DNA of 64,000 bases from JAFGGG01 sp964638895 (GTDB lineage: Bacteria; Spirochaetota; Spirochaetia; SZUA-6; RPPD01): NCBI GenBank assembly GCA_964638895.1, contig CAZWYY010000007.1, forward strand, positions 1-64,000, in the 5' to 3' direction. The notes under the pieces were generated by a model, which saw nothing but the letters and a program-made list of their open reading frames with translations, searched no databases and had not been told where the DNA came from. A program made the translations under genes and the position numbers. Positions 45,763-53,948 of this stretch are shown here, piece after piece. Positions within the stretch are counted from its first letter, which is position 1; the number at the start of each line of letters is the position of its first letter.

Positions 45763-46361
45763 GCGGCACTAATTTGTGGGTGTATACGGATATCGTCAAA
45801 GAGCATTTTATTAACCCTAAAAACATCCTGGAGGATGAGGAAAACTACAGTGAAGACGGCAAGGGTATTGTGGGCAACATAAAATGCGGCGACCAGATGA
45901 TGGTGGCCATCAAGGTCAAGGACGACACCATTACCGACTGTAAATGGAAAACCTACGGCTGCGCCAGCGCCATCGCCAGCACTTCCATTCTGTCGGAGAT
46001 GGTCAAAGGCATGCCGGTGGAAAAGGCCTATACCATCACGCCGGAAGACATCGTCAAGGAGTTGGGAGAGCTGCCCGCGCATAAAATTCATTGCTCGGTC
46101 CTGGGAGACAGGGCTCTGCGCAAGGCCATTGAGGACTACTACGCGCGGACAGGCCGCACGGACAAGGTGGTACGGGAGAAGGCCAAAATAATATGCCAGT
46201 GCATGAATATCACCGACAAGGATATCGAGGACGCGGTGCGCAAGGGAGACCGGACCTACGAGGAGCTTCAATACAGGACCAAGCTGGGAACGGTCTGCGG
46301 ACAGTGCAGGGAAAAGGCCGAAAGGTTATTGCACGAATACATCCATTTGTTTGGGGAGTGA
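45759..46361 (+). CDS. nifU: NifU-like Fe-S scaffold (IscU domain plus Bfd-type domain)
   Basis: A 200-residue scaffold. Residues 1-130 are an IscU domain with Cys43, Cys68 and Cys112 as ligands (IKCGDQM, YGCASAIAS, HCSVLGDRAL). Residues 140-200 match the central [2Fe-2S] domain of NifU and bacterioferritin-associated ferredoxin, with Cys146, Cys148, Cys180 and Cys183. The third (Nfu) domain of full-length NifU is missing. The ATG at 45759 overlaps the nifS stop and is better spaced from GGGGG than the ATG at 45753. Confidence 0.93.
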   Translation: MSGTNLWVYTDIVKEHFINPKNILEDEENYSEDGKGIVGNIKCGDQMMVAIKVKDDTITDCKWKTYGCASAIASTSILSEMVKGMPVEKAYTITPEDIVKELGELPAHKIHCSVLGDRALRKAIEDYYARTGRTDKVVREKAKIICQCMNITDKDIEDAVRKGDRTYEELQYRTKLGTVCGQCREKAERLLHEYIHLFGE

Positions 46362-46496
46362 GTGCAAAAGCTTTGAGTGCGATTTGTTGACTTCACACCG
46401 GCGCGCCGCCGGTACGAGCGTAAATCATTTGTCTAAATCCGGCGCACTCGAAGTTTATGCAGCCGCCGGCACGGCGATGCGAATTGACAGCCGCAC

Positions 46497-46949
46497 CTAG
46501 AGATCAAGTACTGTTTTTAATTCACCTATTTCAAGCCGAAAGGGGCTGCCCCGGCCCTGGAGAAAATGATGAACCTTGAGCAGATGCAGCGAGAGTTCGC
46601 TGAAGATTATCTGGCTGCCCGAGGGCTTGTGGGTAACCAGAATTCTGTGCTTGTGAAAAAGACCGTCTTTGAAGGGGCAGGGCAGCACGCCGCGGGCCTC
46701 ATCCACCGTCACCTTCCATTTTCGCAAGTATTCCACCGTGGTTCCCTGGCCGGCCATGCCCGCGTTGCGTAGAGCGTGCAGTGCCCGGGCGACCTGCCCC
46801 CACTCCACCCCCAGGCGGACTGCCTGCTCTTCATCCGCCTGGATGATATCGGCCAGGGGCCGTGTGTCGCTGCCCAGAAACCCCTCGGCCGTAATCACGC
46901 CCGGCAGCATCTGAGCGGCGGCTTTAACATACTCCGGTGACATTTTCAT
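46497..46949 (-). CDS. last gene of the NQR operon, unknown function
   Basis: A 150-residue soluble protein I do not recognise. The N-terminus (MSPEYVKAAAQMLPGVITAEGFLGSDTRPLADII) and the helical middle are followed by a beta-rich C-terminus. Two His residues near VHHF and one Cys (LPCPFKDG) could be functional. It lies 14 nt after nqrF with AAAGGAT before its ATG, so it is most likely translated from the NQR mRNA and may help assemble or regulate that complex. It has no feature of NqrA, which is about 450 residues. Confidence 0.6.
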   Translation of the reverse strand: MKMSPEYVKAAAQMLPGVITAEGFLGSDTRPLADIIQADEEQAVRLGVEWGQVARALHALRNAGMAGQGTTVEYLRKWKVTVDEARGVLPCPFKDGLFHKHRILVTHKPSGSQIIFSELSLHLLKVHHFLQGRGSPFRLEIGELKTVLDL

Positions 46950-46963
46950 GGCAAAAATCCTTT

Positions 46964-48085
46964 TTAAGCGAATTTATCATAGAATATGGAATCCTCCGGT
47001 ATGCCGTGTGTGGTCAGTACTTTGATGCAGGCGTCGATCATGCCCGGGCTGCCGCACAGGTACCCCTGTTTGGGTTTGTCCTGTGAAAGCTTTTCCTTTA
47101 GATATCTCTCCAGGGGCAGGGTGACCAGCCCGGTTTCACCCTTCCATTTGCCGCCGGGGTCCGGCTCGGCTATGACGGGAATAAAATGAAACGACGGCCA
47201 TTTCTTTTCCAGATCGTAGAACATATCCAGGTAGAACATGTCCTTTGTAGCCGCGACGCCGAAAAAATAGTAGATATCGCGCCCGGAGACCTTTTTTTCG
47301 AACATATCAAAAAGCAGGGCCTTAATGGGCGCCATGCCCGAGCCCCCTGCGATGCAGAGCATATCCTCATACTCCCCGTGCAAGCCGAACTCTCCTAGGG
47401 GTGCGATCAGCTCCAGGGTGTCCCCCTCCTTTAGTATGGTAAACACATAGGTGGTGGCGATCCCCCCGGGCACCAGGCGCACGATAAACTCAAGCTCCCC
47501 GTTCCGTGAGGGGCTTGAGGAGATGGAATAGGCGCGCTGGGTCTCCTGCTTAATCTTGCCGTACGGTGGGATGACGAACTGCGCGTACTGGCCGGCCTTG
47601 AAATCAATCCGCTGCGGTTCTTTAAGCACACATTTAACTTCCTTGATATCATGGGTCAGGTCCCTGATGGAGCTGACCGTGGTGGTGTGTTTCTGAATGG
47701 CGAACAGCTCCTCCGGGATCTCAACCTCCAGATCGGTCTTGACCTTGATCTGGCAGGACAGGCGGATGTTCTGCTCTACCTCTTTCTTGGTTAAAAAGGG
47801 CAGCTCCGTGGGCAGGTGGGGCCCCACGTCGCTTAAGACCTTTATCTTGCATACCCCGCAGGTGGCCCGCCCGCCGCAGGCCGAGGGCAGAAAGATATCC
47901 TGTTCACCCAGGGAGAAAAGCAGCGAAGACCCGCCTTTTACGGTGAGTTCCTTTTTCCCCCCATTGATGGAAAGCTTCACCTCCCCGTAGTTGTTGACGA
48001 TCTTGTCGATGATGGAGATGATTACCGCCAGAAAAGAGCTGATAGCGCCCACCACAAACGGCGCGACCAGAAAATCAAAACTCAC
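46964..48085 (-). CDS. nqrF: NQR subunit F: NADH-oxidising flavo-iron-sulfur subunit
   Basis: A 373-residue protein. One membrane helix (about 5-28), then a 2Fe-2S ferredoxin domain with ligands in SACGGRATCGVCKIKV and LSCQIKV, an FAD domain (RAYSISSSPS with the RxYS motif), and an NADH domain (CIAGGSGMAPIKAL, YFFGVAATKDMFY, LCGSPGMIDACI). This is the NADH entry point of Na+-NQR. It distinguishes the operon from Rnf, which uses RnfB/RnfC instead. Confidence 0.93.
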   Translation of the reverse strand: MSFDFLVAPFVVGAISSFLAVIISIIDKIVNNYGEVKLSINGGKKELTVKGGSSLLFSLGEQDIFLPSACGGRATCGVCKIKVLSDVGPHLPTELPFLTKKEVEQNIRLSCQIKVKTDLEVEIPEELFAIQKHTTTVSSIRDLTHDIKEVKCVLKEPQRIDFKAGQYAQFVIPPYGKIKQETQRAYSISSSPSRNGELEFIVRLVPGGIATTYVFTILKEGDTLELIAPLGEFGLHGEYEDMLCIAGGSGMAPIKALLFDMFEKKVSGRDIYYFFGVAATKDMFYLDMFYDLEKKWPSFHFIPVIAEPDPGGKWKGETGLVTLPLERYLKEKLSQDKPKQGYLCGSPGMIDACIKVLTTHGIPEDSIFYDKFA

Positions 48086-48094
48086 AAGGCACTC

Positions 48095-48688
48095 CTATTG
48101 CACGTTAAGCATACCGGAAAATCCGATGAAGGCCATGGCCATGAGCCCGATGATGATCAGGGTGATACCCGGACCCTTCAGCCCGGCCGGTACCGGGGCT
48201 TTTTCCACCTTCTGCCTGATGGCGCCCAGGGCCAGAATGGCCAGCCACCAGCCCACGCCCGAGCCGAACCCATAGACAGCGGCCTGCACAAAGTCATAAT
48301 GCCTGATCTGCATAAAAAGCGCAACGCCTAGGATGGCGCAGTTGACGGTAATCAAGGGCAGAAAGATGCCCAGGGCCATATACAAGGCGGGGGAAAGGCG
48401 TTCGATCACCATCTCCAGCATCTGCACTACCGCGGCGATCACGATGATGAATACGATAAAACGCAGGTACTCGATGTGAAAAAACACCAGTATGTAATAA
48501 TACACCGCGTAGTTGATAACCGAAGTGATGGTCATGACCAGGATCACGGCCAGGCCCAGGCCGTTGGCCGATTTGAAGTCCTTGGAAATGGAGATAAAAG
48601 AGCACATGCCGAGGAAATTGGCCAGCAGGATGTTGCTGGTAAAAATGGATGCAAAAAGCAGAATAAGCGGGCTTACATTCGGCGTCAT
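48095..48688 (-). CDS. nqrE: NQR subunit E
   Basis: A 197-residue, six-helix membrane protein. NFLGMCSFIS and TVNCAILGVALF carry the two Cys that, with those of NqrD, hold the intramembrane iron-sulfur cluster. It ends GFSGMLN. The ATG overlaps the nqrD stop by 4 nt. Confidence 0.93.
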   Translation of the reverse strand: MTPNVSPLILLFASIFTSNILLANFLGMCSFISISKDFKSANGLGLAVILVMTITSVINYAVYYYILVFFHIEYLRFIVFIIVIAAVVQMLEMVIERLSPALYMALGIFLPLITVNCAILGVALFMQIRHYDFVQAAVYGFGSGVGWWLAILALGAIRQKVEKAPVPAGLKGPGITLIIIGLMAMAFIGFSGMLNVQ

Positions 48689-49329
48689 GATTTACCCCCC
48701 TTTTTCAGCATGATGCTCTTGGCAATCCAGATAAAGATTCCCAGCAGGAAAAAGGCGCTGGGCGGCATGAGCATGATGATCCAATGCTCGAACCCGCCGG
48801 GAAAAAGCGTAAATAGTCCGAAAAGCTTGCCGTCCGGAAAAACCGCAAAGCCGAAGACCGTGCCGTATCCGAAAAGCTCGCGCACGAACGCCACCAGCAT
48901 CAGCACCCCCATGTACCCCGTACCCGAGGTAAGACCGTCCCAGAGTGAGATAACCGGGGGGTTGCCGCCGGCAAAGGCCTCGGCCCGGCCCATGATAATA
49001 CAGTTGGTGATGATGAGACCCACGTACGGTCCCAGGGAGCGGCTTATATCGGGCAGGTAGGCCCGCAGTAACAGGTCTACGATAATGACGTAAAAGGCGA
49101 TGATCAGAGTCTGGACGATCATGCGGATCTTGCGTGGAATAATATCCTTCAGCAGTGAGACAGTGAAATTGGTGAACCCCGTCACAAAAATGACGCCCGC
49201 CGACATGATGGACGTGTTGATCAGGTTACTGGTAACGGCCAGGGCCGAGCAGATCCCCAGAATCTGGATAAAAATGGGATTGTTGGTCCAGAGGTTTTCC
49301 TTGGTTACCTGTAACGCCTTGCCCGCCAT
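48685..49329 (-). CDS. nqrD: NQR subunit D
   Basis: A 214-residue, six-helix membrane protein, paired with NqrE. ILGICSALAVTSN and ITNCIIMGRAEAFA have the conserved Cys in antiparallel helices. Starts MAGKALQVTKENLWTNNPIF, close to the family opening. GAGGG lies before the ATG; the gene follows nqrC after 1 nt. Confidence 0.93.
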   Translation of the reverse strand: MAGKALQVTKENLWTNNPIFIQILGICSALAVTSNLINTSIMSAGVIFVTGFTNFTVSLLKDIIPRKIRMIVQTLIIAFYVIIVDLLLRAYLPDISRSLGPYVGLIITNCIIMGRAEAFAGGNPPVISLWDGLTSGTGYMGVLMLVAFVRELFGYGTVFGFAVFPDGKLFGLFTLFPGGFEHWIIMLMPPSAFFLLGIFIWIAKSIMLKKGGKS

Positions 49330-49330
49330 A

Positions 49331-49933
49331 TCAATCTGCCCTCAGCAGTTTGCGCAGCGATGTGAGCGCGTTGTTGACTATTACTCCGAAAAGATGCGAG
49401 GTCTGGCTGGCGGCGGTGATGCCGTCCACCACACCGGCCCGGCTGGTATCCGCGGTGGGACTGCCCACGGTAATCATGCCCTGGGCGTTTAGCGACTTGT
49501 TCCTGAACTGGTTTTTAAACCAGGCTTCGTCTATGCGCCCCCCCAGCCCCGGTGTTTCCTCTTGGCTTAAAATGGAAATTCCGATTACTTTGGTAACCTC
49601 TTTGTTCACCGCGATGACCGCGATGATGGTGCTCCACAGCCCCGGCCCCTGCGCGACGATCGCGTAGGCGGTTTGCCCGTTCTGCGCGGTTGTATACACA
49701 TCGGTGCCGTCGATATTCTTGACGGATATTTCTTTATTATACAACTCATAGGCCTGCTCATTTCCTTGAAAAGCAATTCCCATGGCGGTAAGGATGGCCT
49801 TCTGTTGGTCTATATCGAGGTTCCTGGAGATCTGGCCCGATACCGCATTGTTGGTAAGCGACAGAACGAAGATGAACCCAAAACTGATGATAAAAGTTAC
49901 GATGACGGTGTACACCAGGCCCTGTCTGTTCAT
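49331..49933 (-). CDS. nqrC: NQR subunit C, covalent flavoprotein
   Basis: A 200-residue protein with an N-terminal membrane helix (about 8-28) and an FMN-binding domain. The flavin attachment motif is DGITAAS, in which the Thr would carry FMN; ETPGLGGRID is the other family signature. It would need an ApbE-type flavin transferase, which is not in this window. The ATG overlaps the nqrB stop by 4 nt. Confidence 0.92.
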   Translation of the reverse strand: MNRQGLVYTVIVTFIISFGFIFVLSLTNNAVSGQISRNLDIDQQKAILTAMGIAFQGNEQAYELYNKEISVKNIDGTDVYTTAQNGQTAYAIVAQGPGLWSTIIAVIAVNKEVTKVIGISILSQEETPGLGGRIDEAWFKNQFRNKSLNAQGMITVGSPTADTSRAGVVDGITAASQTSHLFGVIVNNALTSLRKLLRAD

Positions 49934-50823
49934 GCCTTGCTCCTGGTGAACACCTGGTCCAGGAGCGGGGCAAAGGTATTGCCCAACAGCACGGCGAAAC
50001 TCGTGCCCTCGGTGAACAGGGGGAACAGGCGGATTAAAATGGTAACCGAGCCGATCAGAATGCCATAGACAATCTGCGCGCCCGCTTTTTTGGGGGCCGA
50101 GACCGGGTCCGTGGCCATGAATACGGCCACAAAAAGCAGACTGCCGGCAAGAAGCCCGGGCAGGGCCTGCATGGCCCCGGGTACCGCCGTAAGCTGCAGG
50201 ACAAAGGCCAGGAGCGCGGCACTGCCCATGGTGGAAAGCATGATCTCGGCTTTTGCGGTCTTGGTGGCGACCAGGAAGACCGCGGCCAGCAGAATAAGAA
50301 TAATCGGGCTTTCTCCCAGGGAACCGGGGCGGAAGCCCAAGAGCAGGTTCAGCAGGTCAGGGTGCTGGCCCGCGCCCAGTTGGTGCAGCGGGGTGGCCGT
50401 GGACACCGCGTCCACGCCGAAGCCCCCGGCCGTAATCCAGCCTGTTGTCATCTGCGGGGAAAAGGTGATGTACACGAACAGCCTGCCCGCGATGGCCGGG
50501 TTGAACACGTTGCGGCCGAACCCGCCGAAGATTTCCTTGGCGATGAAGACCGCGAAAAGAATGCCGATGCCCGCGATCCAGAGGGGCACCAGCGGCGGCA
50601 GGGAAAGCAGGTAGAGCATGCAGGTAACAAACACCGCCTCCGTGGCCTTCTTTTTCTGCCTGCGCTCGAATAAAAGCTCCATTCCCAAGCCCAGAGGGAA
50701 TACAACAAGCGTCAAAAACACAAGATGAAGACCGTAAAGATATACGGCAAAGGCGTAGATGGGAAGCAGGGAGAGCAGCACACGCCGCATCATGGCCTGT
50801 TTTTGGATTATTTTGTTATACAC
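49930..50823 (-). CDS. nqrB: NQR subunit B (NqrB/RnfD), short form
   Basis: A 297-residue membrane protein. KEIFGGFGRNVFNPAIAGR and VDAVSTATPL mark the family, the latter holding the FMN-linked Thr. Helices cover nearly the whole chain. NqrB is usually about 410 residues; here the N-terminal 100 or so residues are absent, making it RnfD-like in size. The likely start is GTG at 50823 behind GCAGGT; an ATG at 50793 is an alternative. First gene of the operon; no nqrA precedes it. Confidence 0.88.
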   Translation of the reverse strand: MYNKIIQKQAMMRRVLLSLLPIYAFAVYLYGLHLVFLTLVVFPLGLGMELLFERRQKKKATEAVFVTCMLYLLSLPPLVPLWIAGIGILFAVFIAKEIFGGFGRNVFNPAIAGRLFVYITFSPQMTTGWITAGGFGVDAVSTATPLHQLGAGQHPDLLNLLLGFRPGSLGESPIILILLAAVFLVATKTAKAEIMLSTMGSAALLAFVLQLTAVPGAMQALPGLLAGSLLFVAVFMATDPVSAPKKAGAQIVYGILIGSVTILIRLFPLFTEGTSFAVLLGNTFAPLLDQVFTRSKA

Positions 50824-50855
50824 GTTTGTTACCTGCTCATTAACATGCTAATTCC

Positions 50856-50884
50856 ATAGTATTGAAATGTGTTACGAAAGGCAA
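50856..50884 (-). promoter_or_regulatory. candidate promoter of the NQR operon
   Basis: On the minus strand TTGCCT (50884-50879), 17-nt spacer, TACTAT (50861-50856), about 25 nt before the GTG start of nqrB. Confidence 0.45.
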
Positions 50885-50952
50885 CAATAAATTTAAATTT
50901 ATGCCGCGGCGGTGATTAATCCGCTGATAATTAATTGCCGATGATTTATCAG

Positions 50953-51588
50953 CTAAAAGGCCCCGAAATCCCGCCAGGCAAAAAGCAGATAATAAAACAG
51001 AAATTTTCTGCGTTCACTCGGGTAATAGTATTCCAGTTTTTTCCTCAAGGAAGCGCTGTCCAGGCAGCAGGGTGCGGAGACGATGGTGAGCCGCGGCAGC
51101 ACCTTCCTGAATATCCAGGCGGCGCGAAAACTATGGTAGGGCGAGGTGACCAGTAAAATGCTTGTAACCGCATGACTCTCGGCGAACTCCCGTGTTGCCA
51201 GCGCTTCCTCATAGGTGGACACGGCGCCCCCGCCCGTAAAAAAACACAAGGCGCCGGTGGTAGTATGCAGTTTTTCCCTGATATATTCCGCGGTTTTCTC
51301 ATGACCAGGATTGGGTAAATAAAGCATTTCCCCGTATCCCCGCGCGGCCAGGGAAAAGGCGTAATCAATCCTTTCCTGGCGCCCTCCGCCCAAAATTACG
51401 ATCAGATCGCAGGGCTTAAGTTTTTCTGCCGTCACCAACGCGGAAGGCGACCATGGAAAAATCAACAGCATGGTAAGGATGAAATAAATCAGGGTGGAAC
51501 ACACGGCCAGCCCGGGCGGCAGGGCCAGCCTGCTGATTATTGTGGAAGGGGACAGGTGCATCTTGATCCGGCTTTCAGCGGCGCGCAT
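50953..51588 (-). CDS. DUF218 (YdcF/ElyC-like) membrane-anchored protein
   Basis: A 211-residue protein. One membrane helix (about 25-47), then the DUF218 pattern: CDLIVILGGGRQERIDYAFSLAARGYG, STYEEALATREFAE and VTSPYHSFRAAWIF. Members such as ElyC and SanA act in envelope upkeep, but the reaction is not known. The ATG at 51588 has no ribosome-binding site; TTG at 51594 is the alternative. Reading is towards nqrB, with 129 nt between. Confidence 0.83.
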   Translation of the reverse strand: MRAAESRIKMHLSPSTIISRLALPPGLAVCSTLIYFILTMLLIFPWSPSALVTAEKLKPCDLIVILGGGRQERIDYAFSLAARGYGEMLYLPNPGHEKTAEYIREKLHTTTGALCFFTGGGAVSTYEEALATREFAESHAVTSILLVTSPYHSFRAAWIFRKVLPRLTIVSAPCCLDSASLRKKLEYYYPSERRKFLFYYLLFAWRDFGAF

Positions 51589-51687
51589 AAACAATTAGAT
51601 GAAGCCTTTGTAATATATTCCGCCGAAAGAGTAAATATGTCAAACTAACATTATTTTAGCGCGCACGGCCCGAAATTTTAAAAATAC

Positions 51688-51716
51688 TTGGAAATACCGG
51701 GTATTTATAGTAGAAT
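51688..51716 (+). promoter_or_regulatory. candidate promoter of the STAS gene
   Basis: TTGGAA (51688-51693), 17-nt spacer, TAGAAT (51711-51716), with GGAGG in the leader before the ATG at 51738. Confidence 0.5.
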
Positions 51717-51737
51717 GGATGTGGAGGCCCGGATAAC

Positions 51738-52106
51738 ATGCATCCTATTATTCAAAAGCTTGAGCAGTACAATGACAACGAATATGATTTAAAGATCATG
51801 GGCAGTTATAACGAAAAGGATCCTTCCAATCTGTTGGTTCGGCCCATCGGCAGTATTGAATCCTATAATTCGGACATTTTCTCCAAGGCCGTGTTGGAAA
51901 CACTGCGCGAGCATTCGGTTATTAAAAATGTCCTCATTGATCTGAAGCAGGTGCCCTATATGAGTTCAACGGGCATCGGGGCCATCATTCAAATTTTGGG
52001 TTATGTAAACCAGAATAAGATGAAGCTTAACATCTCAAATATAAATGAAAAAATACAGGAAACCCTGAATCTTATCGGTTTTAATTCATTTCTGGATATA
52101 CGCTGA
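51738..52106 (+). CDS. STAS-domain protein (anti-sigma-factor antagonist type)
   Basis: A 122-residue protein with a SpoIIAA-like STAS fold in its last 95 residues: LLVRPIGSIESYNSDIF, NVLIDLKQVPYMSSTGIGAIIQIL. The Ser in the MSSTG loop is where SpoIIAA homologues are phosphorylated by a kinase/anti-sigma factor. No partner kinase is nearby, so it may work in another partner-switching or signalling complex. GGAGG precedes the ATG. Confidence 0.85.
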   Translation: MHPIIQKLEQYNDNEYDLKIMGSYNEKDPSNLLVRPIGSIESYNSDIFSKAVLETLREHSVIKNVLIDLKQVPYMSSTGIGAIIQILGYVNQNKMKLNISNINEKIQETLNLIGFNSFLDIR

Positions 52107-52157
52107 CACCTTTTTTTTGTTATACTGTACCCCTTGTTTTATGCAAAGGGGGCGGGT

Positions 52158-53222
52158 ATGCAACGAGTTCGCTATATTGATTTTCTACGCCAGGTCGCAA
52201 TCTATTACATGTTTTTTTTCCACACGGTCCTGGTGCTGCTGCCGCAAAAACAAATAAACGGGGTTATTGGTTTTTTCTACGATATCGTGCCGCTGGACGC
52301 CGCGCTGTTCTTATTTCTGGCCGGGTTTTCGCTTACGCTTTCCCTGGGAAAGCATCCGGAGCTTTCAGCCTTCCGCTTTTTACAGAAAAAAATCGCAAGG
52401 GGACTGCTGCTCATGCTGGCCGCGGCCTTCCTGTTTTTTATGGAATTCGGCATTCAGCTGCCCGATATGTTTATCAGCTCCGGCATTCTAAATACCATCG
52501 GCGTCTTGTGCATCGCTGGCGGCGTGGTGCTTGTGGTTTCCGGCCGGAGGATTATCCTGGGATTGTTGATCGCCGCCCTGTGCCTGCTGACATTTATCTT
52601 CGAGTACTCCTCCATATTCACGGTTCCGCTCAACTGGGGCTATGAGCCGTGGAGCCCGACCATCATCTTCGGTTTCATCGGCATATTTTGCGGCCTCTTG
52701 GTAAATAACGCGGCGACTCCGAAAGCGAGGCGCGTGTTTGTCCTAGCCATGGGTGCCGCGGGGTTGTGCCTGGTGCTTTATTTCATGATAAACGGAGGCA
52801 TCCTGGACACGCTTATACAAGGCAGGTACGTGATCGAACGGAGGTTTTCCACCGCCGCCACACTTTCCCATTTATTTACGGGCGGCGCGGCTGCGGACGC
52901 CGGTTTTACCGCCACGGTATGGAACTACCGGTTGACGGCGTTCCTGCTTTCCCTCGGTGCGGTGTGGCTGTTATTTTGCGCGGCGTTTTTTCTGGAGCCG
53001 CTTTTACGGAGGTTTATCCCGGCCGGGGTGTTATTACCCGGCGCCCATGCCTTAAGCAACTACTTCTTTCATCTCTTTGTACTCAGTGTAATTGTCATCT
53101 TATTGGGTGAGTTAGTATTATCGGTGGGGATGGTACTGCTTGTTTTGGCGGGATTGTACGCGGGCAGCTACCTGCTTTCGATTATCATGCAGTATATTAA
53201 GCGGGCGCGAGTGCGAGGATAA
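52158..53222 (+). CDS. acyltransferase-like multi-pass membrane protein (DUF1624/HGSNAT type)
   Basis: A 354-residue protein with about ten membrane helices. RVRYIDFLRQVAIYYMFFFHTVL has the catalytic-type His in helix 1, and ARGLLLMLAAAFL, LNTIGVLCIAGGVVL, GALSNYFFHL-like (ALSNYFFHLFVL) fit heparan-glucosaminide acetyltransferase-like or OPG-modifying acyltransferases. The substrate is unknown. The ATG at 52158 is chosen over the upstream ATG at 52134 because AAAGGGGGCG lies directly before it. Confidence 0.68.
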   Translation: MQRVRYIDFLRQVAIYYMFFFHTVLVLLPQKQINGVIGFFYDIVPLDAALFLFLAGFSLTLSLGKHPELSAFRFLQKKIARGLLLMLAAAFLFFMEFGIQLPDMFISSGILNTIGVLCIAGGVVLVVSGRRIILGLLIAALCLLTFIFEYSSIFTVPLNWGYEPWSPTIIFGFIGIFCGLLVNNAATPKARRVFVLAMGAAGLCLVLYFMINGGILDTLIQGRYVIERRFSTAATLSHLFTGGAAADAGFTATVWNYRLTAFLLSLGAVWLLFCAAFFLEPLLRRFIPAGVLLPGAHALSNYFFHLFVLSVIVILLGELVLSVGMVLLVLAGLYAGSYLLSIIMQYIKRARVRG

Positions 53223-53285
53223 TCGCCCGGGCCGGCAATTCGCATTTTTAACCCGTTAGATTTATAATTGCGAATGCCGGGACCC

Positions 53286-53314
53286 TTGTTTGTCGCCGGT
53301 GCTCCTGTTATAAT
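53286..53314 (+). promoter_or_regulatory. candidate tetR promoter (very short leader)
   Basis: TTGTTT (53286-53291), 17-nt spacer, TATAAT (53309-53314), then 10 nt to the ATG at 53325. No ribosome-binding site. An imperfect inverted repeat (GGCAATTCGCA...TTGCGAATGCC, 53234-53279) lies upstream. Confidence 0.6.
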
Positions 53315-53324
53315 AACATCCGGC

Positions 53325-53948
53325 ATGAAGCATCAATTATCTGTCCGGGAGCGTATATTAAAAACAGCTACACACCTGTTTTACATCCAGGGAATAAAAA
53401 ACACGGGCATCAACCAGATCATCGCAGAGTCCAGGGTGGCCAAAGCCAGCTTCTACCAGTATTTTCCCTCTAAAAAAAAATTGATCCGGGCCAGCCTGAA
53501 TGAATATTACCGCTCACTCTCCGATGTGCTGCAGAGGATTGTGCACGGTTCAAAATCCTTAAAGGAATTTTTCAAAAAGTGGAGCAGACTGCTGAAAAAA
53601 AACGCCACCATCAACCAGGAGTTTATGGGCTGCCCGATTGCCAATATGGGGTTCCAGGTCGATCCCAAGGACAATGACCTGAAGGCCGTTTTCAACATGA
53701 TTATAGACGGGTGGTTTGAAATCTTGAGGCCGCTTTTTGAAAAGGCGGTAAAAGAAAAGGAAATTCCGCGGCAGCCTGATCTGAAATCCTTGTTCGCCCA
53801 GGTGTTTTCCATAAACGAGGGGGTGCTGCTGTTATGGAGACTTACGGGCAATGAAGCCTATCTGGACAGCCTCTTCGATATCCTGCAGAAACTGTTTTAT
53901 ACGGAAAACGTCGAGCAGGGGGATGCCGTCGTCACAGGTGCCGAATGA
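53325..53948 (+). CDS. TetR-family regulator, probable regulator of fabV
   Basis: A 207-residue regulator. The N-terminal HTH is RERILKTATHLFYIQGIKNT, then INQIIAESRVAKASFYQYFPSKKKLI. The C-terminal ligand domain is all-helical and resembles TetR_C members with HFxGCP-like segments (FMGCPIANMG). The ATG at 53325 is chosen because the promoter ends 10 nt before it. The stop overlaps the Nudix ATG by 4 nt. A perfect 30-bp palindrome sits at the fabV promoter downstream, the natural target. Confidence 0.88.
   Translation: MKHQLSVRERILKTATHLFYIQGIKNTGINQIIAESRVAKASFYQYFPSKKKLIRASLNEYYRSLSDVLQRIVHGSKSLKEFFKKWSRLLKKNATINQEFMGCPIANMGFQVDPKDNDLKAVFNMIIDGWFEILRPLFEKAVKEKEIPRQPDLKSLFAQVFSINEGVLLLWRLTGNEAYLDSLFDILQKLFYTENVEQGDAVVTGAE

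Noticed and set aside
46397..46413. ACCGGCG-CGC-CGCCGGT hairpin after nifU
   Set aside because: A good stem but no T-run, and the surrounding GC-rich sequence makes chance pairing likely; kept only as a note.
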